From positions 1-9,073 of the forward strand of contig JBEKJU010000134.1 of assembly GCA_050011095.1 (NCBI GenBank): a DNA stretch of 9,073 nucleotides, read 5' to 3'. This DNA is from JBEKJU01 sp050011095. GTDB lineage: Bacteria; Desulfobacterota; Syntrophorhabdia; Syntrophorhabdales; WCHB1-27. Position numbers and translations under genes: made by a program. How positions within the stretch are numbered: position 1 is the first letter of the stretch; each line of letters begins with the position of its first letter. The notes under the pieces are model-generated. The model was not told where the DNA came from. It saw only the letters and a list, made by a program, of their open reading frames with translations, and did not search any database. This document shows positions 1 to 6,778 of this stretch, piece by piece.

Positions 1-54
1 CCGCACTTCCTTGATCAGGTCCACCAGTTCTGATACACTCACTTCCAGCTTCAT
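1..54 (-). CDS. N-terminal fragment of an unidentified protein, cut by the window edge
   Basis: Only the first 18 codons are present, read leftward from an ATG at 54-52: MKLEVSVSELVDLIKEVR. The start is supported by a strong AGGAGG ribosome binding site (complement of 62-67) with 7 nt to the ATG. The short amphipathic opening resembles, from memory, the first residues of some IS256-family transposases (an 'EVSV..VV.L.KEI' start), but 18 residues cannot settle this. If it is a transposase, an insertion-sequence end should lie between about 55 and 270. It is transcribed in the same direction as the LysR gene to its right, separated by 218 nt. A real gene start is fairly certain; its identity is not. 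Confidence 0.5.
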   Translation of the reverse strand, partial: MKLEVSVSELVDLIKEVR

Positions 55-178
55 CGGTGTGCCTCCTCATAAGATCCGTATCATTTGGTCGTGACACGTC
101 ATTTTATAGGAGGTACGCCCTTATTTCACGCCCTTTCTAATTCACACACTCCAGTTTACCCTGCCCCATCTAATTGCG

Positions 179-194
179 AAAGTGTCATCACTTT
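179..194. repeat. Small perfect hairpin, 6-bp arms with a 4-nt loop
   Basis: AAAGTG at 179-184 and CACTTT at 189-194 are perfect inverted copies around TCAT. It lies in the non-coding stretch between the LysR gene and the truncated left-hand gene. It could be a small operator or part of a mobile-element end, or be due to chance. No neighbouring T-tract argues for a terminator. Confidence 0.35.
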
Positions 195-219
195 GGAGTA
201 AAACTAGACGTCTTTTCCG

Positions 220-278
220 CTCTAAAGCATTTTGCTTGGTTTATTCTTCCAGCGTCGACCAAGCTGCCAGCTTTAGAG
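220..278. repeat. Nested inverted repeat at the 3' end of the LysR gene
   Basis: Outer arms CTCTAAAGC (220-228) and GCTTTAGAG (270-278) are a perfect 9-bp inverted pair. Inside them GCTTGGT (234-240) and ACCAAGC (258-264) form a perfect 7-bp pair. Two 5-nt segments (229-233 and 265-269) make a symmetric internal loop, and the apical loop is 17 nt. The right outer arm overlaps the LysR stop codon (273-275), so the LysR transcript would fold here just as translation ends. That fits a 3' hairpin or factor-dependent terminator, but neither strand has the U-run expected of an intrinsic terminator. It could also be a remnant of a mobile element. Confidence 0.5.
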
Positions 279-1169
279 AGCATTTCCATAGCTTTCTGCG
301 AGCCTGACAAAGGCCCACGCGGCTGGTGATAGGTATTTTCGCTGCAAATAGGCTATGCCGTATTCCATGATCGGCGGGCCTTCGACTATGGAGATTGCTT
401 TGAGAAGTCCTTTCTCCAACTCATCTTTGAGGCCCGACTTGACCATGAAGCTTGCTCCCTGGTCCTCCACGGCCAAACTCTTTATAAGCTCCGCGTTCGC
501 CGATTCCAATACGATATTAGGGGTGACATTAAATTTTCTCAGATAGGCAAGCACCACCTCTCGCAGGGCTGATCCTTCCTGGGGTATGATGAGCGGAATG
601 GTGGGAAGTTGCGCTACCGAGACTTCCGAAGCTGTTACGGTCATACTGTGAGGAGATGCGACGAGGAGGATGTCCTCTTTCACGATCGGTATTATCTTCA
701 TCTTCTTGGTGCTTTCTCCACAATGGATAACTCCGATGTCATATATCTGGTTTTGTATCCCTCTAAGGACTTCAGAGCTGGTTCCTTGTCCCATCACGAT
801 CCTTAGGTCGGGATAGGCCTTTTTGAAAGCCGCCACTACCTTGGGCATGATATATTTTGCAGGCGTTTGGGGACAACCTATCCTGAGAACACCTGATGTG
901 TCCTTTGTCAACTTGCTGAGAAAAGTCTCCATCTCTTTAATATCATCGAAGATGCGATTTGACCGGAGGAAAACCGTCTTTCCTGCATGAGTCAGTTGAA
1001 TAGAGTTGCCTTGACGGTACATAAGGCTAACTCCAAGTGCCTGCTCCAACCTCCGGATCTGCATGGTAATCGCCGGCCTTGTCACCATCAACTCCTGAGC
1101 CGCCGATGAAATGCTGTTGAGGCGGGCCGCAGTAGCAAAAGCACGCAACTGGTTGATATTGAGAATCAT
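273..1169 (-). CDS. LysR-family transcriptional regulator
   Basis: A 298-residue cytoplasmic DNA-binding regulator, the usual length for the LysR family (about 290-310). Residues 5-64 form the winged helix-turn-helix: the opening 'LNINQLRAFATAARLNSISSA', a recognition-helix region around residues 29-43 (VTRPAITMQIRRLEQALG) and a wing ending near LTHAGKTV. Residues from about 90 to 295 form the periplasmic-binding-protein-like effector domain, beginning GVLRIGCPQTPAKYIMPKV. The start is ATG at 1169, with AGGAGG at the complement of 1180-1185. Known members usually activate a divergent operon when bound to a pathway metabolite and repress their own gene. Here the divergent partner is the PpsA-like gene, so I infer that this protein controls that operon, possibly sensing an aromatic compound. 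The effector cannot be read from the sequence. Family call is very secure. Confidence 0.96.
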   Translation of the reverse strand: MILNINQLRAFATAARLNSISSAAQELMVTRPAITMQIRRLEQALGVSLMYRQGNSIQLTHAGKTVFLRSNRIFDDIKEMETFLSKLTKDTSGVLRIGCPQTPAKYIMPKVVAAFKKAYPDLRIVMGQGTSSEVLRGIQNQIYDIGVIHCGESTKKMKIIPIVKEDILLVASPHSMTVTASEVSVAQLPTIPLIIPQEGSALREVVLAYLRKFNVTPNIVLESANAELIKSLAVEDQGASFMVKSGLKDELEKGLLKAISIVEGPPIMEYGIAYLQRKYLSPAAWAFVRLAESYGNAL

Positions 1170-1214
1170 CGCCCTTATCCCTCCTCGACATGTGTTAACA
1201 AAAAGTTACCTCAA

Positions 1215-1243
1215 TTTAACTATTATTGTCTTGACAAGTCAAG
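1215..1243 (-). promoter_or_regulatory. Putative sigma70-type promoter of the LysR gene
   Basis: Read on the minus strand, TTGACT (complement of 1238-1243) is followed after 17 nt by TTAAAT (complement of 1215-1220). These match the -35 and -10 consensus at 5/6 and 4/6 positions. The -35 lies inside the 16-bp palindrome at 1230-1245, so a protein bound there would block this promoter, as expected for LysR autorepression. This is a motif-based prediction. Confidence 0.45.
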
Positions 1244-1245
1244 AT
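1230..1245. promoter_or_regulatory. Palindromic operator candidate for the LysR regulator
   Basis: TCTTGAC and GTCAAGA are perfect 7-bp inverted arms around AA. The dyad sits between the divergent genes, covers the predicted -35 of the LysR gene and lies just upstream of the predicted -35 (1252-1257) of the plus-strand operon. That is close to the position of LysR-type recognition sites relative to the promoters they activate. It contains T-N11-A-like spacing within a dyad, as is typical of LysR binding boxes. Binding by this regulator is inferred. Confidence 0.5.
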
Positions 1246-1251
1246 CTAACT

Positions 1252-1279
1252 TGGAAACTTGATTGTAGATAGATACAAT
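1252..1279 (+). promoter_or_regulatory. Putative promoter of the PpsA-like operon
   Basis: TTGGAA (1252-1257) and TACAAT (1274-1279) are separated by 16 nt and match sigma70 consensus at 4/6 and 5/6. Transcription would begin near 1286, about 33 nt before the ATG at 1319. The imperfect -35 and shorter spacer suit an activator-dependent promoter, consistent with the dyad immediately upstream. Prediction only. Confidence 0.45.
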
Positions 1280-1283
1280 CTAC
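1265..1283. promoter_or_regulatory. Second dyad overlapping the predicted -10 element
   Basis: GTAGAT (1265-1270) and ATCTAC (1278-1283) are perfect 6-bp inverted arms around a 7-nt spacer. The predicted -10 box TACAAT (1274-1279) lies inside the dyad, so a bound repressor or an alternative operator site could gate transcription here. A chance repeat is possible at this arm length. Confidence 0.3.
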
Positions 1284-1318
1284 TGCTTCCAAACGGTAAG
1301 CAGAAAGGGGAGGAGATT

Positions 1319-3160
1319 ATGGGGAACAGACGGTTTATGGATCCGCATGAAGCGCCCACCATACCGGGTACCGAAGGGTGGGAGGAGATGTACCCGTACT
1401 ATTTCAGGTTCAACAAAAACAACCCAGCACAGGCGGCCTACGAGGATCAACTACTCTGGTTTCACGAGAGTGTACACGTACCCACGCCGCAGCACCCTCT
1501 CGACCTGTACACCCACGACATGTGGCGTCTCACATTCGCCCAGTCTCACAATAGGATATTTCTTGTTCCTCCTGCAAGGGGTATGGATCAACGGGTGCTC
1601 AACGGCTATATCTACATTGCTCCCATCCCTGTGTTTGATCCCGAGGAGGTACAGAAGCGGGCAAAAATCTTCGAGGAGCGCGCAGGTTACTACTATGAGC
1701 ACTGGGATGAAATCTATCCCCGGTGCATCGAGAGGCTGGATAAGATTGTAGCAGACATGGAATCGGTGAGGTTCGTAGACCTGCCCGACATCGAATCCGA
1801 TGAGATGATTAAAGAAAACAGAGGATATGGGCAAAGTTACTCCCTCATTGAGGAGCATGAAAAACTGTGGCGTACAATACGCCTCTCCTGGCAATACCAC
1901 TTTGATCTTCTCAACCTCACCTACACCGCCTATGCCGTCTACTTCCAGGTAGTAAAAACGCTTTTCCCCGGCATAACGGACAAAGCCATCGGTCAGACGG
2001 TGGCTGGCTTTGACTCGAAACTTTTCAAACCCACGGAAGAACTGCAGAAGCTGGCGAAGGCCGCCCTAGATCTGGGTGTCTCCGACGCTATTCTCGGTAA
2101 CGCCCACTTCGAGCCCCTTGAATCCACACTGAAAGGGTCGGAGGCTGGCAAGAAGTGGCTCGAGCAATTCCAAAGCGTACGCTATCCCTGGTTTGAGATG
2201 TCTACGGGGACGGGCTGGTATCACACCGATCCCTCGTGGAATATGTATCTCGAGGCTCCGCTGGCCATCATAGGACGCTACATCGAACAGCTTAAGGCAG
2301 GGCAAAAGATAGCAAGGAATCCAGGGGAAGTGAAAGAAGAGCGAGAACGGGTCACGAACGAATACCGCTCCTTGATCAAAAACGAGGCTGATCTCCAGGT
2401 GTTTGACCGTCTTCTTGGCACGGCGAGGAAGGTCGGGCCTTACGCAGAGGACCACAACTGGTATTGTTCCAACTTTGAGCGCGCCATCTTCTGCAGGAAG
2501 ATGCGGGAACTGGCAAAGATCTTCATAAACCACGGCGTCTTTGAAGACACGGAAGACATCTTTTTCCTCAACCGCTATGAGCTACCCCAGGCACTCTATG
2601 ATCTCTGCACGGCTTGGGCCTTGGGCGTTCCTTCCCCCAGTTTTTACTGGCCTGACAAGATCAAGCGGCGCAAGGAGATATTCGAGAAGTTCAAGGAGTG
2701 GGACCCGCCCCCGGCACTCGGTCCGGCCCCTGACGAGATGAACGACCCCTTTGCCGTCACCATGTGGGGAGTCACCACGGAAAGGCTGAATGACTGGCTC
2801 AAAGTGGAGGAGACGACAAAGGAGAACATCAACGAGCTGAAGGGCTTTGCAGGATCAAGCGGCGTTGCTGAGGGCATTGCCAGGGTTTGCCATACCGCCG
2901 AAGACATCGCCTCGCTACAAGTCGGCGAGATCCTCGTGGCCAGGGTTACCAGCCCCACATGGGCACCCGTCTTCTCAAGTATAGGCGGCTGCGTGACAGA
3001 CATAGGCGGTATATTCTCCCACGCTGCAATCGTATGCCGGGAGTTCCAACTTCCTGCTGTTGTGGGCACGGGTTACGCCACAAAGCTGATCAAAAAGGGG
3101 GACAGGGTTCGGGTTAATGGGGACACGGGCGTTGTCACCATAGTCGAGAGGGCGAAATGA
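1319..3160 (+). CDS. Phenylphosphate synthase-like subunit A (PEP-utilising swivelling phosphohistidine domain)
   Basis: A 613-residue protein (about 70 kDa). Its C-terminal part, residues about 505-610, is the swivelling PEP-utiliser 'mobile' domain. The signature GGIFSHAAIVCRE places the phospho-accepting histidine at residue 568, followed by LPAVVGTG and a terminal KGDRVRVNGDTGVV strand. The roughly 500-residue aromatic-rich N-terminal part is not like PEP synthase, and the PEP/pyruvate-binding TIM barrel is absent. Size, architecture and His position agree with what I recall for Thauera aromatica PpsA, which transfers the beta-phosphate of ATP to phenol through a phosphohistidine. Start chosen at ATG 1319, after a strong GGGGAGGAG site (about 1307-1315); the frame is open further upstream but only from a non-canonical CTG. 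The next gene encodes the matching ATP-binding subunit and overlaps by 4 nt. No phenylphosphate carboxylase gene is nearby, so the substrate may be another hydroxyl compound. Family secure, substrate uncertain. Confidence 0.85.
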   Translation: MGNRRFMDPHEAPTIPGTEGWEEMYPYYFRFNKNNPAQAAYEDQLLWFHESVHVPTPQHPLDLYTHDMWRLTFAQSHNRIFLVPPARGMDQRVLNGYIYIAPIPVFDPEEVQKRAKIFEERAGYYYEHWDEIYPRCIERLDKIVADMESVRFVDLPDIESDEMIKENRGYGQSYSLIEEHEKLWRTIRLSWQYHFDLLNLTYTAYAVYFQVVKTLFPGITDKAIGQTVAGFDSKLFKPTEELQKLAKAALDLGVSDAILGNAHFEPLESTLKGSEAGKKWLEQFQSVRYPWFEMSTGTGWYHTDPSWNMYLEAPLAIIGRYIEQLKAGQKIARNPGEVKEERERVTNEYRSLIKNEADLQVFDRLLGTARKVGPYAEDHNWYCSNFERAIFCRKMRELAKIFINHGVFEDTEDIFFLNRYELPQALYDLCTAWALGVPSPSFYWPDKIKRRKEIFEKFKEWDPPPALGPAPDEMNDPFAVTMWGVTTERLNDWLKVEETTKENINELKGFAGSSGVAEGIARVCHTAEDIASLQVGEILVARVTSPTWAPVFSSIGGCVTDIGGIFSHAAIVCREFQLPAVVGTGYATKLIKKGDRVRVNGDTGVVTIVERAK

Positions 3161-4233
3161 ATCAGAGTTCCAAAAGATCAGTCTACGGACTGCATGAATT
3201 GGGTAAAGAGCACAACACCCTGGTAGGGAAGAAGTGTGCCCATCTGGGTGAACTGACGAAGGCGGGGTTCCCTGTTCCAAAAGGTTTCGCGCTCACATTG
3301 GATGCCTACGACATCTTTTTGAATGAGACAGGCGCTGCCGAGGAGCTAAAGAAGCATTTTGCCTCGTTTGACGGCAACCCCGACGATAACAAAGACTTTC
3401 CCAAGTTTGAAGCCGCTTCTACCGTGGTCCGGGATCTTGTTGAATCGAAAAACATGCCCGAATCTTTGAAGGGTGTAGTAAGTCAATTTTACAGTGGCCT
3501 CTGCGAGGCTACCGGGTGCAGAGACCTCGCGGTCTCCACCCGGTCCGCCGGGCCAGAAAGCCATCCTGGCCAATACGAGTCATACCTGCATATCTCGGGT
3601 ACGGCCGACGTCATGAAGCACATTATCAAGGTGTGGGCGAGCACGTTTAACACGCGCTCCCTCATCGCCCGGGCTCGCGGTGGGTTCCCCCTCGACCGCG
3701 ACCCCATCGGGGTCTGCGTGCTGCAGATGATCGATGCGAAAACTGCAGGTGTGATTTTTACGCTGAACCCGGCGAATGGGGATCTATCCAAGATCGCGAT
3801 AGAAGGCAACTGGGGTCTTGGGGAGAGCGTGGTGAGCGGAAATGTTACACCGGACAAATGGATGGTGGACAAGGTGACCTATGAATGCGTGGAAAGCCGG
3901 ATCTCTGAAAAGACCTGTGAATACATTCTGGACGGGGCTTCGGGCAAGGTCGTGGCAGCGACCATCCCTCCGGAAAGGGCCAATGTCCGCTGTCTTACCG
4001 ATAGTGAAGTGATCGAACTGGCAAGGGTGGCGAAGAGGATTGAGCAACATTACGGTACAGCTCAGGACATTGAATGGGCCATCCATCGCGAATATGCCCT
4101 TCCTGAGAGCGTATTCATCCTCCAAACACGTCCCGAGACGATCTGGAGTAAGCGACAACCAGACTCTCGCCTCGGTGTATCGGCTACCAGCAAAAGCCTG
4201 ATATCCGATCTGCTGCTGAGAATCAAGGGATAG
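3157..4233 (+). CDS. Phenylphosphate synthase-like subunit B (PEP synthase/PPDK-type ATP-binding domain)
   Basis: A 358-residue (about 40 kDa) stand-alone N-terminal domain of the PEP synthase/pyruvate phosphate dikinase type. Visible motifs: the glycine-rich opening GKKCAHLGELTKAGFPVPKGF (24-44), STRSAGPESHPGQYESYL (127-144) in place of the usual VRSSATxED segment, EGNWGLGES (216-224), and the catalytic-end motifs DIEW (304-307) and QTRPE (323-327). In the family this unit cleaves ATP to AMP and phosphorylates the histidine of the partner, here His568 of the upstream protein. The ATGA overlap with that gene (3157-3160) implies translational coupling and equal supply of both subunits. GAGAGGG at 3146-3152 lies within the upstream gene as its ribosome site. 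The third subunit of the Thauera enzyme (PpsC, a CBS-domain stimulator) is absent. Family call strong; substrate of the complex unknown. Confidence 0.87.
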   Translation: MNQSSKRSVYGLHELGKEHNTLVGKKCAHLGELTKAGFPVPKGFALTLDAYDIFLNETGAAEELKKHFASFDGNPDDNKDFPKFEAASTVVRDLVESKNMPESLKGVVSQFYSGLCEATGCRDLAVSTRSAGPESHPGQYESYLHISGTADVMKHIIKVWASTFNTRSLIARARGGFPLDRDPIGVCVLQMIDAKTAGVIFTLNPANGDLSKIAIEGNWGLGESVVSGNVTPDKWMVDKVTYECVESRISEKTCEYILDGASGKVVAATIPPERANVRCLTDSEVIELARVAKRIEQHYGTAQDIEWAIHREYALPESVFILQTRPETIWSKRQPDSRLGVSATSKSLISDLLLRIKG

Positions 4234-4241
4234 GACTCGAT

Positions 4242-5570
4242 GTGAAAGGGAAACCGAATATAGTTGTTGCGGGCATCCTCGACACGAAGGGTGCCGAGAT
4301 TAAGTTCATAGCCGAGAGGGTTCGGGCAGCGGGCGGGGAGCCGATTGTCCTGGAACTGAGTCTGAGAGAAGAAAGCGGCGAGGCAGACGTAAGCCTTAGC
4401 GATCTTCTCTTATTGGCAAATCGGAGCCCGGAGGCATTGATTTCTATGGTGAGGACGGAGGCGGCGGAGATCATCGTAGGCTCGGCCGTAACAAAAATCA
4501 CCGAAATGCTAAGTCGAAACATGATCGACGGTATTATCGCCTTCGGTGGATCAACGGGCACGAGCATGGCAACGAGGATAATGCGCGTGCTCCCTATTGG
4601 CCTGCCAAAACTGATGCTTTCGACCATGGCGTCGGGAGATGTAAGTTCTTACGTAGGCACCAGGGACATTGCCATGCTTTACCCTATTGCCGAGGTCGGA
4701 CTCAACGCCATTACGCGGCGGATCCTCAACTACGCCGCAGCGGCAATCGTTGCCATGGCTTCTCCTCCGGACCTTCCCACTGAGGATATAAAGCCTGTAA
4801 TTGGTTGTACGATGCTTGGGGCTACAACCGTCTGCGTGCTTCGGGCCTCGGAACACTTCAATACGTCGGGCTACGATGTGATGATTAATCATGCCGTGGG
4901 CAGCGGGGGCAAATCTATAGAAGAACTCATCACCGAGGGCCTTATTGCGGGGATGCTGGACATCACCACCCATGAGATTGCTGATTTCCTCCTGGGAGGG
5001 ATCATGGGTGCGGGACCCGACCGCCTCACGGCAGCCGGTAAAATGGGCATTCCCCAGATCGTATCCACGGGAGGTCTTGATATGCTCGTCTTCGGTCCAC
5101 CGGGGACGGTGCCCCAGAAACTCCGTGATGAGGCAGAACAGGGGGTACCCGGGCGTACTATTCGTATGCACAACCCGGATATCACCATCGTGGGAACCAC
5201 CCCTGACGAGGCTTTCGTTATGGGACAATACGTGGCGGAAAAGATGAATGGAGCAAAAGGACCTACTGCACTCACAGTCCCCATGCGCGGTTGGACCGCA
5301 TATGATATGGCAGCGCCCAATATTGATCTAGGGTGGCCAGGTCCGGGAACCGGACCTTTTTGGGTGGCAGACTTGCACAAACCTGAATGGTCCCTTCGGG
5401 CAACACGTTTTCTTGAAGGGGTGAATACCATACTCGATCGGGCTAAGTTCAACGTGGCTGTCATCGAGGTGGACAGGCATCTAAACGAACCGGAATTTGC
5501 CGACTTCACCGCCAGGCTTCTGTCCGAGATGCTTTTGGGCACGTGGAAGAAAGAGGATTATGAGGTGTAA
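4242..5570 (+). CDS. Tm-1-like ATP-binding (UPF0261 family) protein
   Basis: A 442-residue cytoplasmic protein covering both domains of the UPF0261/Tm-1 family. The N-terminal domain begins VVAGILDTKGAEIKFIAERVRAAGG (8-32) and contains FGGSTGTSMATRIMRVLPIGLPKLMLSTMASGDVSSYVGTRD (101-142, shown here as the family's most conserved block). The C-terminal domain has NHAVGSGGKSIEELI (216-230), GMLDITTHEIADFLLGGIMGAGPDRL (237-262) and ends with IEVDRHLNEPEFADF. The tomato member Tm-1 binds ATP in its N-terminal domain; the bacterial reaction is not established. Bacterial copies often sit beside a PEP-hydrolase-like TIM-barrel gene, which is missing here. The start is GTG at 4242, 6 nt after AGGA (4232-4235) and 8 nt after the previous stop, so it belongs to the same operon. 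Its placement between an ATP-dependent phosphotransferase and reductases suggests it handles an activated intermediate, but that is inference. Confidence 0.9.
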   Translation: MKGKPNIVVAGILDTKGAEIKFIAERVRAAGGEPIVLELSLREESGEADVSLSDLLLLANRSPEALISMVRTEAAEIIVGSAVTKITEMLSRNMIDGIIAFGGSTGTSMATRIMRVLPIGLPKLMLSTMASGDVSSYVGTRDIAMLYPIAEVGLNAITRRILNYAAAAIVAMASPPDLPTEDIKPVIGCTMLGATTVCVLRASEHFNTSGYDVMINHAVGSGGKSIEELITEGLIAGMLDITTHEIADFLLGGIMGAGPDRLTAAGKMGIPQIVSTGGLDMLVFGPPGTVPQKLRDEAEQGVPGRTIRMHNPDITIVGTTPDEAFVMGQYVAEKMNGAKGPTALTVPMRGWTAYDMAAPNIDLGWPGPGTGPFWVADLHKPEWSLRATRFLEGVNTILDRAKFNVAVIEVDRHLNEPEFADFTARLLSEMLLGTWKKEDYEV

Positions 5571-6733
5571 TGATGTCAAAAATCGTTTCAGAACCTACCT
5601 ATAGAAGGTTCATTGTTGACACACTGGAGAGGTTTGACGAGGCGAATCATGTATATTCCCGGGTTGACAGGGGAGAGGTAATTCCGCCGGAGATGTTGCC
5701 TGAGGGTGATTCTTCAAAGTCCGCCGTGCATCAACTGTTCAACTATGACCCTAACCAGAAACCCAGACGGGGCTATTCGAGGACCGACTATGCCTTCAGA
5801 TGGGCAGGACGGACGATAGATTACGTGGCCCGCCGCACTCAGTATGGACGTGAGAATCCGCCGAAATCTCCCCCTGTAAAGATTGACAGCATAGAGCGCA
5901 TGACAGGTCTCGTCAAAAGGGCAGCCCAGTGGTTCGGAGCGGACCTGGTAGGCGTAGGCCCCCTCGACCGGACGTGGGTCTTCTCCCGTCTAGGCGATCA
6001 TAGCGCCCAGTTGGGCCTCGGAGGAAAGGTGGGTGATCCGATAGAATTGCCTGAATACTTTACGAACGTCATTGTCATAGCCACTGAGATGGATTTCGAC
6101 CATGTGCAGCGATCCCCGGCCATGGATGCTTCCGTGGACCTCGGTTATTCCAGAATGGGCTTTATAGCTCCCAGCCTGGCCCGGTTTATTCAGGAACTGG
6201 GATTCCATGCCATGCCATCGGGCAATGATACGGCATTGTCTATACCCATGGCCGTTGACGCGGGGCTGGGCGAATTGGGTCGTAACGGCATGCTCATTAC
6301 GGAAAAATATGGCCCCCGGGTGAGGTTGTGCAAGGTCTTTACGGACCTCCCCCTTGTCCACGATAAACCCATAGACCTCGGCATCCAGGCCTACTGTGAA
6401 GTGTGCAAGAAGTGCGCAGAGCTTTGTCCGGGGCAGGCTATAAAGTATGGTGAGCGGACGGCAGAGCACAACAATATTTCCAACAGCAGCGGCCTCCTCA
6501 AATGGCCCATCAACGCCGAAAAATGTATCATGTTCTGGGCAAGGCAACGATGTCACTGCTCCACCTGCATCAGGGTCTGCCCGTATAACAAGCGTGACAC
6601 GCTGTTTCACAGCGTTGTCAGATGGCATGTAAGCCATCTGCCCCAATTCAATAGACTTTACAGATGGATGGACGATGCGATGGGATATGGGAAGCAGGTC
6701 CTTGGAGATCCTCGGAACGAATTTTACCCTTAA
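5570..6733 (+). CDS. RdhA-like cytoplasmic corrinoid/2x[4Fe-4S] reductase, first copy
   Basis: A 387-residue member of the reductive dehalogenase catalytic-subunit family. The corrinoid-binding core starts near residue 105 (FGADLVGVGPLDRTWVFSR, 122-140) and continues through GYSRMGFIAPSLARFIQELGFHAMP (192-216) and DAGLGELGRNGMLITEKYGPRVR (230-252). Tyr193, Asn219 and Arg250 or Arg252 are candidates for the Tyr/Asn/Arg active-site set described for PceA. Cluster 1 is CEVCKKCAELCP (Cys276, 279, 282, 286). Cluster 2 uses Cys319 with Cys330, Cys333 and Cys337; an extra Cys328 makes an unusual CHC. There is no Tat signal (YRRF near residue 12 lacks a hydrophobic segment) and no RdhB anchor gene, so it should be cytoplasmic and non-respiratory. 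It is shorter than typical RdhA. The ATG at 5570 overlaps the previous stop by 1 nt; a second ATG at 5573 is better spaced from GAGGT (5562-5566). Epoxyqueuosine reductase is a related fold but fits less well. Confidence 0.85.
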   Translation: MMSKIVSEPTYRRFIVDTLERFDEANHVYSRVDRGEVIPPEMLPEGDSSKSAVHQLFNYDPNQKPRRGYSRTDYAFRWAGRTIDYVARRTQYGRENPPKSPPVKIDSIERMTGLVKRAAQWFGADLVGVGPLDRTWVFSRLGDHSAQLGLGGKVGDPIELPEYFTNVIVIATEMDFDHVQRSPAMDASVDLGYSRMGFIAPSLARFIQELGFHAMPSGNDTALSIPMAVDAGLGELGRNGMLITEKYGPRVRLCKVFTDLPLVHDKPIDLGIQAYCEVCKKCAELCPGQAIKYGERTAEHNNISNSSGLLKWPINAEKCIMFWARQRCHCSTCIRVCPYNKRDTLFHSVVRWHVSHLPQFNRLYRWMDDAMGYGKQVLGDPRNEFYP

Positions 6734-6778
6734 GAGTACTAATGAAGTTGCCATTTCCGGACCGTTAGGGAGGTCAGT

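Noticed and set aside
220..278. Integron attC site or intrinsic terminator
   Set aside because: The arms lack the GTTRRRY/RYYYAAC core sites of attC, and neither strand has a T-run after the hairpin.
1232..1260. TTGACA at 1232-1237 as the operon -35
   Set aside because: No reasonable -10 lies 16-18 nt downstream (GAAACT). The TTGGAA/TACAAT pair is better, and TTGACA is more simply explained as part of the palindrome.
1259..1318. N-terminal extension of the PpsA-like protein
   Set aside because: The upstream start is a CTG with no ribosome site and it overlaps the predicted -10 and dyad. ATG 1319 has a strong GGGGAGGAG site.
4551..5542. Two long minus-strand open frames (225 and 217 codons)
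   Set aside because: Both are antisense to the UPF0261 gene, overlap each other in different frames, and have atypical Ser/Pro/His-rich compositions. They are shadows of a GC-rich gene.
5600..5630. YRRF near residue 12 of the first RdhA-like protein as a twin-arginine signal
   Set aside because: No hydrophobic stretch or cleavage region follows; the next residues are charged (VDTLERFDE).
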